Source: Spirochaetes bacterium GWF1_49_6
GTDB lineage: Bacteria > Spirochaetota > Brevinematia > Brevinematales > GWF1-51-8
NCBI GenBank assembly: GCA_001829395.1
Contig: MIBD01000123.1
Coordinates: forward strand, 29,900-43,871
Length of the DNA stretch: 13,972 bases
Direction: 5' to 3'
In this document: positions 1 through 8,630 of the stretch, one piece after another
Numbering within the stretch: position 1 is the first letter of the stretch
Layout: the number at the start of each line of letters is the position of its first letter
Translations under genes and position numbers: made by a program
Notes under the pieces: model-generated
What the model saw: the letters and a program-made list of their open reading frames with translations, nothing else
Databases searched by the model: none
Told to the model about the DNA's origin: nothing

Positions 1-3000
1 CTGTACGCGCAGGATGTCGTGCGAACTGATCTGACCCTCGCTGAGCTGATCGGCTGCCTGTACCTTATCTCCAATACGGACATAGATATTCTTTCCGCTC
101 GGTATGAGGTGCGCGAATATCTGGCCGTTCTTGGCGCGGATGGATACAACATATTTGCCTTTTTTCTGCTCGATATCGGAAACTTCGCCGCTGACTTTCG
201 AGATGACGGAGATACTCTTGGGCTTCCGTGATTCGAACAATTCGGTGACTCTCGGGAGACCTCCGACGATATCTCTCGCGCGCTTCCTTCCCATAGGTCT
301 GCGGGCGAGTACGTCTCCGGCCTTCACAGGAGTTTCCTCCGGCACCGCGAGCGTCGTACCGGGCATGACCACGATACGGTCGAGAGAATTTCTCTCCTCG
401 TCGCGCAGCATGATGATGTTCTTATTCTTGGTCTCGTTGCCCTGGGGGCCTTCCATCGCATACCCGACTATACCGTTGTATTCGCTCAGGTACAGTTCGT
501 TATACGGGTCGAAGTCCGCGAGTTTCTCGCCCTTCTTCGATAAGCGTCCCTTACGGACGTACATAGTCGCCCCGACCTTGATCGAGTACTCGTGTATATC
601 GTTATCCAGCACATGAATCATACCTTCGTTCGGCTTCACCACAACGAATACGCGGCTTCCGAATTTAACCGGAGTCCCGTCCTTCATCGCGAACACCACT
701 TCCTCGCTATTGAACTCGCGTTCCTCGAGGGTCTTGAAGTCTATCGGCTGGAGCTGAGCCATCTCGTAGGAGTTAATGACCTTACGGACGCGGATAAACG
801 ATTTTCTCGGGTTGACCAGTTCGGGTTTCCCTTCACGGTCAAGACGATAGATCAGGTTATCGGGCAGGCCGCTCTCTTCGGAGTTGATCGAATCGCGGAA
901 GGTGCGTTCGAATAACCAACTATTGAAATGCGCGAGTTCCTCGCCTTCCAGCTGCGCGGCAATATCTTTAGCTACATTCAGATCGTAGGCCTTTCCAAGC
1001 CTATCGAACGGAATGAGCTTATAAAAATCTTTTTTATCGAGTAACGGGTTCAGCTTGGTGAGGAAGGTCGGCGAAAATCTCTGCGCCGCTTCCAGTTCAG
1101 CATAGCTGCTTTCGGGGAGCGCGTTCTTCGCAAACTGCCGTACCTCTTCGTTACCCATGATCTTCTGCGTCTTCGGGGTAAAATAGGGCGAGCCGACGAC
1201 AAACGCATCGTAGTTCAGTTTGACTTCGCTTTCACCCATCTGTGTCGCGGCGATACCTCCGATATGGAAGGTTCTCATGGTCAACTGTGTACCCGGTTGT
1301 CCGATGGATTCCGCGGCGATAATACCCACCGCTTCCCCGATATTGGCAAGCATTCTCTGCGAGAGATCCCATCCGTAACATTTCGCGCAAACCCCTTGCT
1401 TGGCTTCGCACGTGAGTACGCTTCTGATCTTGATGGTTTCGATACCGGCATTCTCTATCGCTTCCGACGCATCCTCGTCGAGGACTTCGTTAGACTTGAT
1501 CAGGAGCTCTCCGTTACGGGGATCGTAAATATTCGACACGACCGTGCGTCCGACAATTCTGTCGCGCAGGGGTTTGACTATTTCGTCACCCTGCTTGATA
1601 GCGCTCATATCGATACCTTTCACAGTACCGCAGTCGCGTATCGCGATCACTACATCCTGGGATATATCCACGAGCTTACGTGTCAGGTATCCCGCATCGG
1701 CAGTTTTCAACGCCGTATCGGCAAGACCCTTACGAGCTCCATGGCTGGAGATAAAGTACTCGAGAACCGATAAGCCTTCCTTAAAGTTCGACTTGATCGC
1801 GAGTTCGATGATTTCACCGGACGGTTTGGCCATCAATCCGCGCATACCGGCGAGCTGACGGATCTGTTCGCGGCTTCCGCGAGCGCCCGAGTCCATCATA
1901 ATATACAGCGAGTTGAACCCGCCGTAACTGCTTTTCAGCTTACTTTCCACAAAGCGCTTGATTCTTTCGTTCGCGCCGGCCCAAAGGTCGACGACCTGGT
2001 TGTATTTTTCATCGTGGGTGATCAAACCGCTTCGGGCGTTCTCTTCGATACGCTTCACGGCCTTCTCGGTTTCCTGCACGATATTGTGCTTCTCTTCGGG
2101 CACTTCCACATCGGATATCGCGATCGTTACGCCGAAACGGGTCGCGTAGGTATAACCCACGTTCTTCAGTTCGTCGACATAGCGGGCGGTTTCCTTGATG
2201 CCGTATGTTTTATAACACTTCGATATAGAGGTTTCGAGTTTCTTGCTGTTCATCGTGTCTTCGATGTAACGGAGTTTCTCCGGTACGATCTGGTTGAAGA
2301 GTACGCGGCCTACGGTCGTGTCCTTTCTCCAAACCCCGTCCATCTTGAAGTTGATCGCGGTATTGTAATCGATTACCCCGCTTTCGACGGCAAAGATAAT
2401 TTCCTCGACACGGTCGTACGAACGCAGTGTCTTGGGATCGTTTTCCTCGTTCGTTTTCTTGGTAAGATAATAGATACCGAGCACCATGTCCTGCGTCGGG
2501 TAAACGATCGGTTTACCGTTGGCGGGGTTCAGCAGGTTGCGCGAGGACAGCATCAGCATCCACGCTTCAACCTGCGCCTCAGGCGTAAGCGGTACGTGGA
2601 CGGCCATCTGGTCACCGTCGAAGTCGGCGTTATACGCGTGACAAACGAGCGGGTGAAGCTGAATCGCTTTCTCTTCTATTAATATAGGCTCGAACGCCTG
2701 GATACCCAATCTGTGCAATGTAGGAGCGCGGTTGAGAAGTACCGGATGGTCGCGTACCACTTCTTCGAGGATACCCCACACGAGCTCGTGCTCCATCTCG
2801 ATCATCCGCTTCGCGGCTTTGATGTTATGAGCGTACCCCTGATCGACCAGTCCGCGCATGACGAACGGCTTAAAGAGTTCGAGCGCCATCTGCTTGGGAA
2901 GCCCGCACTGGTGGAGTTTGAGGCTCGGGCCGACTATGATAACAGAACGGCCGGAGTAGTCCACGCGTTTACCGAGCAGGTTCTGGCGGAACCGTCCCTG

Positions 3001-3966
3001 CTTTCCTTTCAATATATCGGACAGTGACTTGAGCGGCCGGTCGCCGTTACCGGTAACCGGATGCGTGCGGCGGGAGTTGTCGAACAACGAATCCACCGCA
3101 TCCTGTACCATACGCATTTCGTTCTTGATAATAATATCGGGAGCATTGACCTGTTTCAGCTTCTTGAGACGGTTATTCCGGTTGATCAGTCGGCGGTAAA
3201 GGTCGTTGATATCGGATGTCGCGAAACGGCCGCCGTCGAGCGGTACCATCGGGCGAAGATCGGGCGGGATGACCGGGATAATATCGAGGATCATCCATTC
3301 GGGTTTGTTGTCCGATTTACGGAGTTCCTCGACCAGTTCGAGGCGCTTGAGCACCTTTTTATCCACTTTCGGCTTATGCTCGACCAGTTCGCGGAGTTCG
3401 TCGGAAAGCGCGTCAAGGTCCATATTTTTAAGTATCTTCTGGATAGCGACCGCGCCGGTGTCGGCCTGGAACGCTTCCTTGTATTTATCGCGGTACTCGT
3501 CGTACTCCTCGTCGGTCAGCACCTGATTCTGCATCAGGTCGGTTTCGCCGGTGTCGATCACGATATATTTCTCGAAGTACAGGATGCTCTGGATATCCGA
3601 CGGGGGCACTTCGAGAAGCAGGGCTATCTTCGACGGCACGATACGGTAGTACCAGATGTGCGCGATAGGCGCCGCGAGATTGATATGCCCTGTCCTGTAA
3701 CGGCGCACCTTCGATTCGGTCACTTCCACGCCGCATTTATCGCAGACAATACCCTTGTAGCGGATCGAGCGGAACTTTCCGCAGGTACATTCGAAGTCCT
3801 TCGTAGGGCCGAATATACGCTCGCAGAACAAGCCGTCTCTTTCGGGCCTGAGCGTCCGGTAGTTAATAGTCTCCGGCTTCTTGACCTCGCCGTAGGATAA
3901 ACTTTCGATCAAGTCTGATGAAGCTAGATGTATAGAAACGGAACCGAAAGTAGTCGTTCCCTTCAT
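1..3966 (-). CDS. rpoC: DNA-directed RNA polymerase subunit beta' (3' end outside window)
   Basis: This is the catalytic beta' subunit of RNA polymerase. The frame is open from ATG at 3966 to the left edge, giving 1,322 codons without a stop. The N-terminal zinc site is Cys60, Cys62, Cys75 and Cys78. The catalytic Mg-binding motif NADFDGD lies at residues 446-452 (bases 2611-2631). The second zinc site is Cys779, Cys853, Cys860 and Cys863, with the same spacing as in E. coli. The last residues in the window, ISSHDILRVQ, belong to the region shortly before the family's C-terminus, so about 80-100 residues are missing. The start is supported by AAGGGAG at 3974-3980, seven bases before the ATG. 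It lies 48 nt after rpoB in the same operon. The N-terminal text resembles spirochaete RpoC. I see no frameshift, intein or insertion. Confidence 0.98.
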   Translation of the reverse strand, partial: MKGTTTFGSVSIHLASSDLIESLSYGEVKKPETINYRTLRPERDGLFCERIFGPTKDFECTCGKFRSIRYKGIVCDKCGVEVTESKVRRYRTGHINLAAPIAHIWYYRIVPSKIALLLEVPPSDIQSILYFEKYIVIDTGETDLMQNQVLTDEEYDEYRDKYKEAFQADTGAVAIQKILKNMDLDALSDELRELVEHKPKVDKKVLKRLELVEELRKSDNKPEWMILDIIPVIPPDLRPMVPLDGGRFATSDINDLYRRLINRNNRLKKLKQVNAPDIIIKNEMRMVQDAVDSLFDNSRRTHPVTGNGDRPLKSLSDILKGKQGRFRQNLLGKRVDYSGRSVIIVGPSLKLHQCGLPKQMALELFKPFVMRGLVDQGYAHNIKAAKRMIEMEHELVWGILEEVVRDHPVLLNRAPTLHRLGIQAFEPILIEEKAIQLHPLVCHAYNADFDGDQMAVHVPLTPEAQVEAWMLMLSSRNLLNPANGKPIVYPTQDMVLGIYYLTKKTNEENDPKTLRSYDRVEEIIFAVESGVIDYNTAINFKMDGVWRKDTTVGRVLFNQIVPEKLRYIEDTMNSKKLETSISKCYKTYGIKETARYVDELKNVGYTYATRFGVTIAISDVEVPEEKHNIVQETEKAVKRIEENARSGLITHDEKYNQVVDLWAGANERIKRFVESKLKSSYGGFNSLYIMMDSGARGSREQIRQLAGMRGLMAKPSGEIIELAIKSNFKEGLSVLEYFISSHGARKGLADTALKTADAGYLTRKLVDISQDVVIAIRDCGTVKGIDMSAIKQGDEIVKPLRDRIVGRTVVSNIYDPRNGELLIKSNEVLDEDASEAIENAGIETIKIRSVLTCEAKQGVCAKCYGWDLSQRMLANIGEAVGIIAAESIGQPGTQLTMRTFHIGGIAATQMGESEVKLNYDAFVVGSPYFTPKTQKIMGNEEVRQFAKNALPESSYAELEAAQRFSPTFLTKLNPLLDKKDFYKLIPFDRLGKAYDLNVAKDIAAQLEGEELAHFNSWLFERTFRDSINSEESGLPDNLIYRLDREGKPELVNPRKSFIRVRKVINSYEMAQLQPIDFKTLEEREFNSEEVVFAMKDGTPVKFGSRVFVVVKPNEGMIHVLDNDIHEYSIKVGATMYVRKGRLSKKGEKLADFDPYNELYLSEYNGIVGYAMEGPQGNETKNKNIIMLRDEERNSLDRIVVMPGTTLAVPEETPVKAGDVLARRPMGRKRARDIVGGLPRVTELFESRKPKSISVISKVSGEVSDIEQKKGKYVVSIRAKNGQIFAHLIPSGKNIYVRIGDKVQAADQLSEGQISSHDILRVQ

Positions 3967-4014
3967 AAATAAACTCCCTTTTTTATATTACGGACGCCTT
4001 TAAATAAAACGCCC

Positions 4015-7000
4015 TTACACCAAATGAGAGATTTTCGTATCGAACAATTCCTTCTCTTTATCATTCAGCGGAACACGTTTCCCGCCCTTGTCATACACCT
4101 GGATATCCAGAGCGAGACCGCGGAGTTCCTGCACCAGTACGTTGAACGATTCCGGGATACCCGGCGATGCAACATACTTACCCTTGATAATCCCCTCGTA
4201 GATGCGGACGCGTCCTTCGGTATCGTCGGACTTGACCGTCAGCATTTCCTGCAGCAGGTTCGCCGCGCCGTAAGCTTCGAGTGCCCAGACTTCCATTTCT
4301 CCAAGTCTCTGGCCTCCGAAGTTCGCCTTACCGCGTAACGGCTGCTGGGTCACCAGCGAGTATGGGCCTACCGAACGCGCGTGTATCTTATCGTCGACCA
4401 TATGGTGCAGTTTCAGGATGTACATCACGCCGACAAACACGGGGTTCTCGAACGGTATCCCGGTTCTTCCATCGCGGAGAACGAATTTCCCGTTCATGGG
4501 GAGCTTGACTCGTTCGTAATACGACTCTATCGTCTTGGCGTCCTCGCCGTAGTTCTTACGTTCGGACTTCAGGGTATCGTAGAGTTTTTTATTCGCTTTC
4601 TCGAGTTCTTCCTCTATCTGCACAAGAGACGCGCCCTCGAACACGGGACACTCGTAATTAACGCCGAGCTTCCATCCCGCGAGGCCGAGCAGGGTCTCGA
4701 AGAGCTGACCGAGGTTCATACGAGAAGGTACGCCGAGCGGATTGAGCACGATATCGACGGGAGTCCCGTCGGGCAGGTACGGCATATCCTCTTCGGCCAT
4801 CACGCGCGAGATAACACCCTTGTTGCCGTGACGTCCGGCTATCTTATCGCCGGGCTTGATTTTGCGCTTCTTCGCGATATATACCTTCACGAGCTTGATA
4901 ACTCCGGGGGGCAATTCGTCGTTGTTGGATGCGTTGAACACCTTGACGTCGACCACCACGCCGCCCTCGCCATGAGGAACGCGCAGAGACGTATCACGCA
5001 CATCCTTCGCCTTCTCGCCGAAGATAGCGTGAAGGAGCCGGAATTCCGGGGTCTCGGTGGGCTCGCCCTTAGGGGTGACCTTACCGACCAGAATATCTCC
5101 GGGTTTGACATACGCGCCGACACGGATAATTCCCTCCGAGTCGAGGTTGCGAACCGCGTCTTCGCCGACGTTCGGGATTTCCGAGGTGATTTCCTCGCTC
5201 CCGAGCTTCGTCTCGAGCGCCTTGCACTCGAATACGGTCGTATATACCGACGTAAAATCGTCGTTCTTTAAAAGTTTCTCACTGATGAGCACGGCGTCTT
5301 CGTAGTTGTAGCCGTTCCACGGCATGAACGCCACGAGGATGTTCCGTCCGAGCGCGAGTTCTCCCGCAAAGCTCGCGAAACCGTCCGCGATCACGTCGCC
5401 CTTAGCGACCTTTTCGCCGGCGTCCACGATGGGCTTCTGGTTGAAGCTCGTGTCCTGGTTCGTGCGGCGGAACTTGACGAGATCGTAAGTTTTTTCTCCG
5501 CCCTTCGACTTTATCATTATCTTGGTTGAATCAACTTTCTTGACTTCTCCGTCCTCTTCCGCGACCAATATCGCGCGCGCGTCGCGTGCGACATAGTATT
5601 CCATACCGGTACCGACTATCGGCGACTGCGATATGAGAAGCGGCATCGCCTGACGCTGCATGTTCGATCCCATGAGGGCGCGGTTCGCGTCGTCATGTTC
5701 GATAAACGGGATCAGCGAGGCGGAAACCGAAAGAATCTGCTTCGGCGCGACGTCCATGAGCTGAATCTTGTCCTTTGGGGCAAGCTCGAACTCGCCGCGG
5801 AAACGGCACTGGACGAGGTCTTCGACTAACATTTCATTCTTGTCCAGTTTGATGTTCGCCTGGGCGATATAGAAATTCTCCTCTTCCGTAGCGGAGAGGT
5901 ACTTGATTTCATCCGTAACCTTCTCGTTCTTCACGACCACATACGGGGTCTCGAGGAATCCGTAGGGATTCACCTGCGCGAAAGTGGCGAGCGAGACGAT
6001 GAGACCGATATTCGGACCTTCTGGGGTCTCGATCGGACACACGCGCCCGTAATGGGTGTTGTGTACGTCGCGTACCTCAAATCCGGCGCGGTCGCGTGAA
6101 AGACCGCCGGGGCCGAGCGCGGACAGACGGCGTTTATGCGTCAGTTCGGCTATCGGGTTCGTCTGGTCCATGAACTGCGACAACTGGCTCATCCCGAAAA
6201 AGTCATTGATGGCGGACACGATCGGCTTGATCGCGATGATGTTCTGGGGAGAGAACTCCTCGACATCGCGCGATGAAAGTTTCTCGTGTATCGCCTTCTC
6301 GACCTTCGAGAACGCGCTGAGTATCTGGTTCATGATGAGTTCGTTAACGTTCCTCACGCGGCGGTTGCCGAGATGATCGACGTCATCGAGCGAGGCTTCT
6401 TTATTATAGACCTTCAGGAGATGCTGGAGCGAACGGGTAATATCCTCGAACGTCAGCGTCTTGGTCTGGATTAACTGATTGCGGTCTTCGCCCTCGTAGT
6501 CCGAGAAGAGTTTGAGCACCAATTTATAACGGCCCACTTCGCCCAGATCGTACATCTTGGGACTGAAGAACATATTATTCAGCTCGCGGACAATACTTTC
6601 CAGAGGAGCGGCTTCCCCGGGGTGCAGGATACTGTAAATTTTCTTGATCGCCTTGTTCACCGCGTCCTTGGTGTCGTCCTTCTCGAGCGTATTAATCAGG
6701 GGCTTATTCGTCAGGATCGACTTGGGATTGATGATCTTGATGAGGGTCTTTTCCTTCTGGTAAAGCTGGTTAATGCTTCCGGGGAGGAGCTTATCCACTG
6801 CGGAGATTATCAGGTTACCCTCGTCATCGTTCACATCTTCCGCGATATATTTACCGACCAGGCGCGAGATCGCCTCTTCCTTGTCGATTTTCTTTAAATC
6901 CACTTTTTTAACATCGAAGAACGCGGCGATAATATCGCCCGCCGACATCCCGAGCGCGCGAAGGAACATGGTAACCAGTACCTTGCGGCGCGAATCGATA

Positions 7001-7548
7001 CGGACATACATCAGGTCTTTCTTGGTATCGATAATAAACTCGAGCCAAGACCCCTTCTCCGGGACTATCTTCGACGAGAATTCCTTGTTCTTATAGCTAA
7101 AAAGAACGCCGGGGGATTTGTATATCTGGTTGACCACCACACGTTCGGCGCCGTTAATAATAAACGTACCGCGGTGGGTCATCAACGGGAAATCCCCGAT
7201 ATAGATGTCCTTCTCTTTGATTTCGCCGGTCTCCCGGTCGATCAGGCGGAAAACCGCTTTAACAGGCACACTATACGTCAGGTTTTTATCGAAACATTCA
7301 TTTTCGGAATACTTTATATTACCGATTTCATAAAATGCGTAATCGATCACAAATTTCCCGTCGGTACTTTCGATAGGAAAGACCGAGCGGAAAACCCCTT
7401 CCAATCCCTTGAGCGCGCGTTTTGTCGGAGGGACATCCGTCTGCAGAAAATCTTTATAGGCCTTCAACTGGATATCGAGTAGATCGGGAAGAGGTACTCT
7501 TTCCTTGGCAGCCTTGGAAAAAGTAATTCTTTTAATTTTTAACGACAT
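4015..7548 (-). CDS. rpoB: DNA-directed RNA polymerase subunit beta
   Basis: This is the beta subunit of RNA polymerase, 1,177 residues when started at ATG 7548 (MSLKIKR). An in-frame TTG at 7572 would add eight residues, but the Shine-Dalgarno GGAG lies inside that extension and sits correctly before the ATG, so the ATG is preferred. The rifampicin-pocket segment surrounds Asp461, His471 and Ser476 (E. coli 516, 526 and 531). GRHGNKG is at about 905-911. The conserved C-terminal block, including LRGKANFGGQRLGEMEVW, spans about 1045-1105. The protein is shorter than the 1,342-residue E. coli subunit because the proteobacterial insertions are absent, and the length matches spirochaetes. It is separated from rplL by an unusually long 124-nt gap with a hairpin, and followed by rpoC. 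Confidence 0.98.
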   Translation of the reverse strand: MSLKIKRITFSKAAKERVPLPDLLDIQLKAYKDFLQTDVPPTKRALKGLEGVFRSVFPIESTDGKFVIDYAFYEIGNIKYSENECFDKNLTYSVPVKAVFRLIDRETGEIKEKDIYIGDFPLMTHRGTFIINGAERVVVNQIYKSPGVLFSYKNKEFSSKIVPEKGSWLEFIIDTKKDLMYVRIDSRRKVLVTMFLRALGMSAGDIIAAFFDVKKVDLKKIDKEEAISRLVGKYIAEDVNDDEGNLIISAVDKLLPGSINQLYQKEKTLIKIINPKSILTNKPLINTLEKDDTKDAVNKAIKKIYSILHPGEAAPLESIVRELNNMFFSPKMYDLGEVGRYKLVLKLFSDYEGEDRNQLIQTKTLTFEDITRSLQHLLKVYNKEASLDDVDHLGNRRVRNVNELIMNQILSAFSKVEKAIHEKLSSRDVEEFSPQNIIAIKPIVSAINDFFGMSQLSQFMDQTNPIAELTHKRRLSALGPGGLSRDRAGFEVRDVHNTHYGRVCPIETPEGPNIGLIVSLATFAQVNPYGFLETPYVVVKNEKVTDEIKYLSATEEENFYIAQANIKLDKNEMLVEDLVQCRFRGEFELAPKDKIQLMDVAPKQILSVSASLIPFIEHDDANRALMGSNMQRQAMPLLISQSPIVGTGMEYYVARDARAILVAEEDGEVKKVDSTKIMIKSKGGEKTYDLVKFRRTNQDTSFNQKPIVDAGEKVAKGDVIADGFASFAGELALGRNILVAFMPWNGYNYEDAVLISEKLLKNDDFTSVYTTVFECKALETKLGSEEITSEIPNVGEDAVRNLDSEGIIRVGAYVKPGDILVGKVTPKGEPTETPEFRLLHAIFGEKAKDVRDTSLRVPHGEGGVVVDVKVFNASNNDELPPGVIKLVKVYIAKKRKIKPGDKIAGRHGNKGVISRVMAEEDMPYLPDGTPVDIVLNPLGVPSRMNLGQLFETLLGLAGWKLGVNYECPVFEGASLVQIEEELEKANKKLYDTLKSERKNYGEDAKTIESYYERVKLPMNGKFVLRDGRTGIPFENPVFVGVMYILKLHHMVDDKIHARSVGPYSLVTQQPLRGKANFGGQRLGEMEVWALEAYGAANLLQEMLTVKSDDTEGRVRIYEGIIKGKYVASPGIPESFNVLVQELRGLALDIQVYDKGGKRVPLNDKEKELFDTKISHLV

Positions 7549-7582
7549 ATTTGTCTCCGACTTTTTTATCAAATTAAATACA

Positions 7583-7614
7583 CATTCCCCTTCAGTTCAT
7601 AGAGAAGGGGAATG
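7583..7614 (-). terminator. rplL-rpoB intergenic hairpin (attenuator or processing stem)
   Basis: CATTCCCCTTC (7583-7593) and GAAGGGGAATG (7604-7614) form a perfect 11-bp stem with a 10-base loop. On the transcribed strand the stem is followed by TGTATTTAATTTG, which is U-rich but interrupted. This fits a partial terminator or an RNase-cut stem rather than a full terminator, as is known between rplL and rpoB in E. coli. Confidence 0.65.
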
Positions 7615-7640
7615 CTATCTTCGACAATATTATTGTACGA

Positions 7641-7670
7641 ATACTAGAGATACAGCGAACGGAAAGTCAA
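7641..7670 (-). promoter_or_regulatory. Candidate internal promoter upstream of rpoB
   Basis: On the minus strand TTGACT (7665-7670) and TAGTAT (7641-7646) are 18 bases apart, starting two bases after the rplL stop. Transcription would begin near 7634, about 86 nt before rpoB and upstream of the hairpin. The -10 box matches only four of six positions. Confidence 0.35.
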
Positions 7671-7672
7671 GG

Positions 7673-8059
7673 TTACTTGATCTCAACAACCGCCCCGGCC
7701 GCTTCCAAATCTTTTTTAAGCTTTTCCGCATCCGCTTTCTCGATGTTTTCCTTTACAGGAGTGGCACCGGCGGATTCGGTAAGATCTTTTGCTTCTTTCA
7801 GGGGAAGACCGGTAATGTTTCTAACGACTTTGATGACTTCCACTTTCTTTTCGCCGGGAGATTTGATGTAGACGGAAACCGTGCTGACTTCCTCTTCCTT
7901 AGCGCCTTCGCCGGCTGCAGGAGCCGCGGCGGCAACCGCTACGGGAGCGGCGGCTTTAACATCAAACTTCTCTTCAATTGCTTTCCTGAGTTCATTCAGT
8001 TCGAGTACAGTCATCTCGCTGATAATATCGATCACCTGAGTAATTTTGTCCTGAGCCAT
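7673..8059 (-). CDS. rplL: 50S ribosomal protein L7/L12
   Basis: This is the stalk protein that recruits translation GTPases to the ribosome, binding L10 as dimers. It has 128 residues. The N-terminal dimerisation helices cover about 1-35, followed by an Ala/Pro/Gly-rich flexible hinge (about 36-60) and a C-terminal domain. That domain contains the conserved factor-binding run KVVRNITGLPLKEAKDL and ends in GAVVEIK. The start is ATG 8059 because GAGGAG precedes it by seven bases; an in-frame TTG five codons upstream would bury that site. It follows rplJ by 29 nt, the usual L10-L12 pairing. L12 is needed in several copies per ribosome, and the hairpin and candidate promoter downstream may separate its output from that of rpoB. 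Confidence 0.98.
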   Translation of the reverse strand: MAQDKITQVIDIISEMTVLELNELRKAIEEKFDVKAAAPVAVAAAAPAAGEGAKEEEVSTVSVYIKSPGEKKVEVIKVVRNITGLPLKEAKDLTESAGATPVKENIEKADAEKLKKDLEAAGAVVEIK

Positions 8060-8088
8060 TTTGTTACTCCTCAATTATTTTCTATAAT

Positions 8089-8604
8089 TTACGCTTTCTT
8101 CTTTTCCAATGCTTCGACGGTACCGACAAAAGTAGTCATAATACCGTTCAGCACACCCACGAACTTGCCCAATACGGCTGTCAGGTCTCCCGCGATAATC
8201 GCGATGAGTTCCTTCTTGCCGGGGAGCTTGGATATCTCGATAACCTGCTTGTTATCATACGCGGTATTCGAAACCAGTCCGCCCTTAATTAAAAACTTTT
8301 CATTCTTCTTGCCGAAAACCACCAGTGTCTTCAGACATGCCAAAATATCCGATTTGGAATAAATCAGCATGGTGTTTTCTTTAAGATAAGGTTCCATTCC
8401 CTTTACTTCGATAGTATCGAGAGCCCGCTTTAATAGGCGGTTTTTTACGATATTCGATCCGCCGCCGAGCTGACGTACATCCCTGCGAAGGCTTTCCATT
8501 TCAGGAACAGACAGACCCTTAAAGTTCGCCACAATAAAACCGTCCGCGTCCTTTAACAATCCGACCATCTTTTCTATAACTTTGCTCTTTTCAGTTTTCT
8601 GCAT
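8089..8604 (-). CDS. rplJ: 50S ribosomal protein L10
   Basis: This protein forms the base of the ribosomal stalk. Its N-terminal domain binds 23S rRNA with L11, and its C-terminal helix carries the L7/L12 dimers. It has 171 residues, normal for the family. The sequence shows the usual N-terminal helix (KSKVIEKMVGLLKDADGF), the NFKGLSVPEMESLRR segment, NIVKNRLLKRAL, and a C-terminal helix ending EALEKKKA. ATG 8604 is preceded by AAGGA with a seven-base spacer. The gap from rplA is only 26 nt, so there is little room for a separate L10-binding leader like that of E. coli; any such leader would have to overlap the rplA coding sequence. Confidence 0.97.
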   Translation of the reverse strand: MQKTEKSKVIEKMVGLLKDADGFIVANFKGLSVPEMESLRRDVRQLGGGSNIVKNRLLKRALDTIEVKGMEPYLKENTMLIYSKSDILACLKTLVVFGKKNEKFLIKGGLVSNTAYDNKQVIEISKLPGKKELIAIIAGDLTAVLGKFVGVLNGIMTTFVGTVEALEKKKA

Positions 8605-8630
8605 GACAGTATCCTTACTTTATGAAATTG

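Noticed and set aside
3061..3900. 279-codon plus-strand open frame
   Set aside because: It lies wholly antisense to conserved rpoC, in the codon-aligned opposite frame where stops are rare. It has no ribosome site and no family resemblance.
3967..4014. Hairpin between rpoB and rpoC
   Set aside because: The repeated GGCGT elements are direct, not inverted, so no stable stem forms.
4381..5271. 296-codon plus-strand open frame
   Set aside because: It is antisense to the most conserved part of rpoB and its composition mirrors the rpoB codons.
7549..7572. Upstream TTG start adding eight residues to RpoB
   Set aside because: The extension contains the Shine-Dalgarno that serves the ATG at 7548, and RpoB proteins do not normally carry it.
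7624..7636. Palindrome ACAATA-T-TATTGT in the rplL-rpoB gap
   Set aside because: It has 6-bp AT-rich arms with a one-base centre, which is common by chance and too tight to fold as an RNA hairpin.
7505..8362. 285-codon plus-strand open frame spanning the rplL-rpoB gap
   Set aside because: It runs antisense across rpoB, rplL and rplJ. Its Phe/Arg-rich translation mirrors their codons, and the genes it overlaps are certain.
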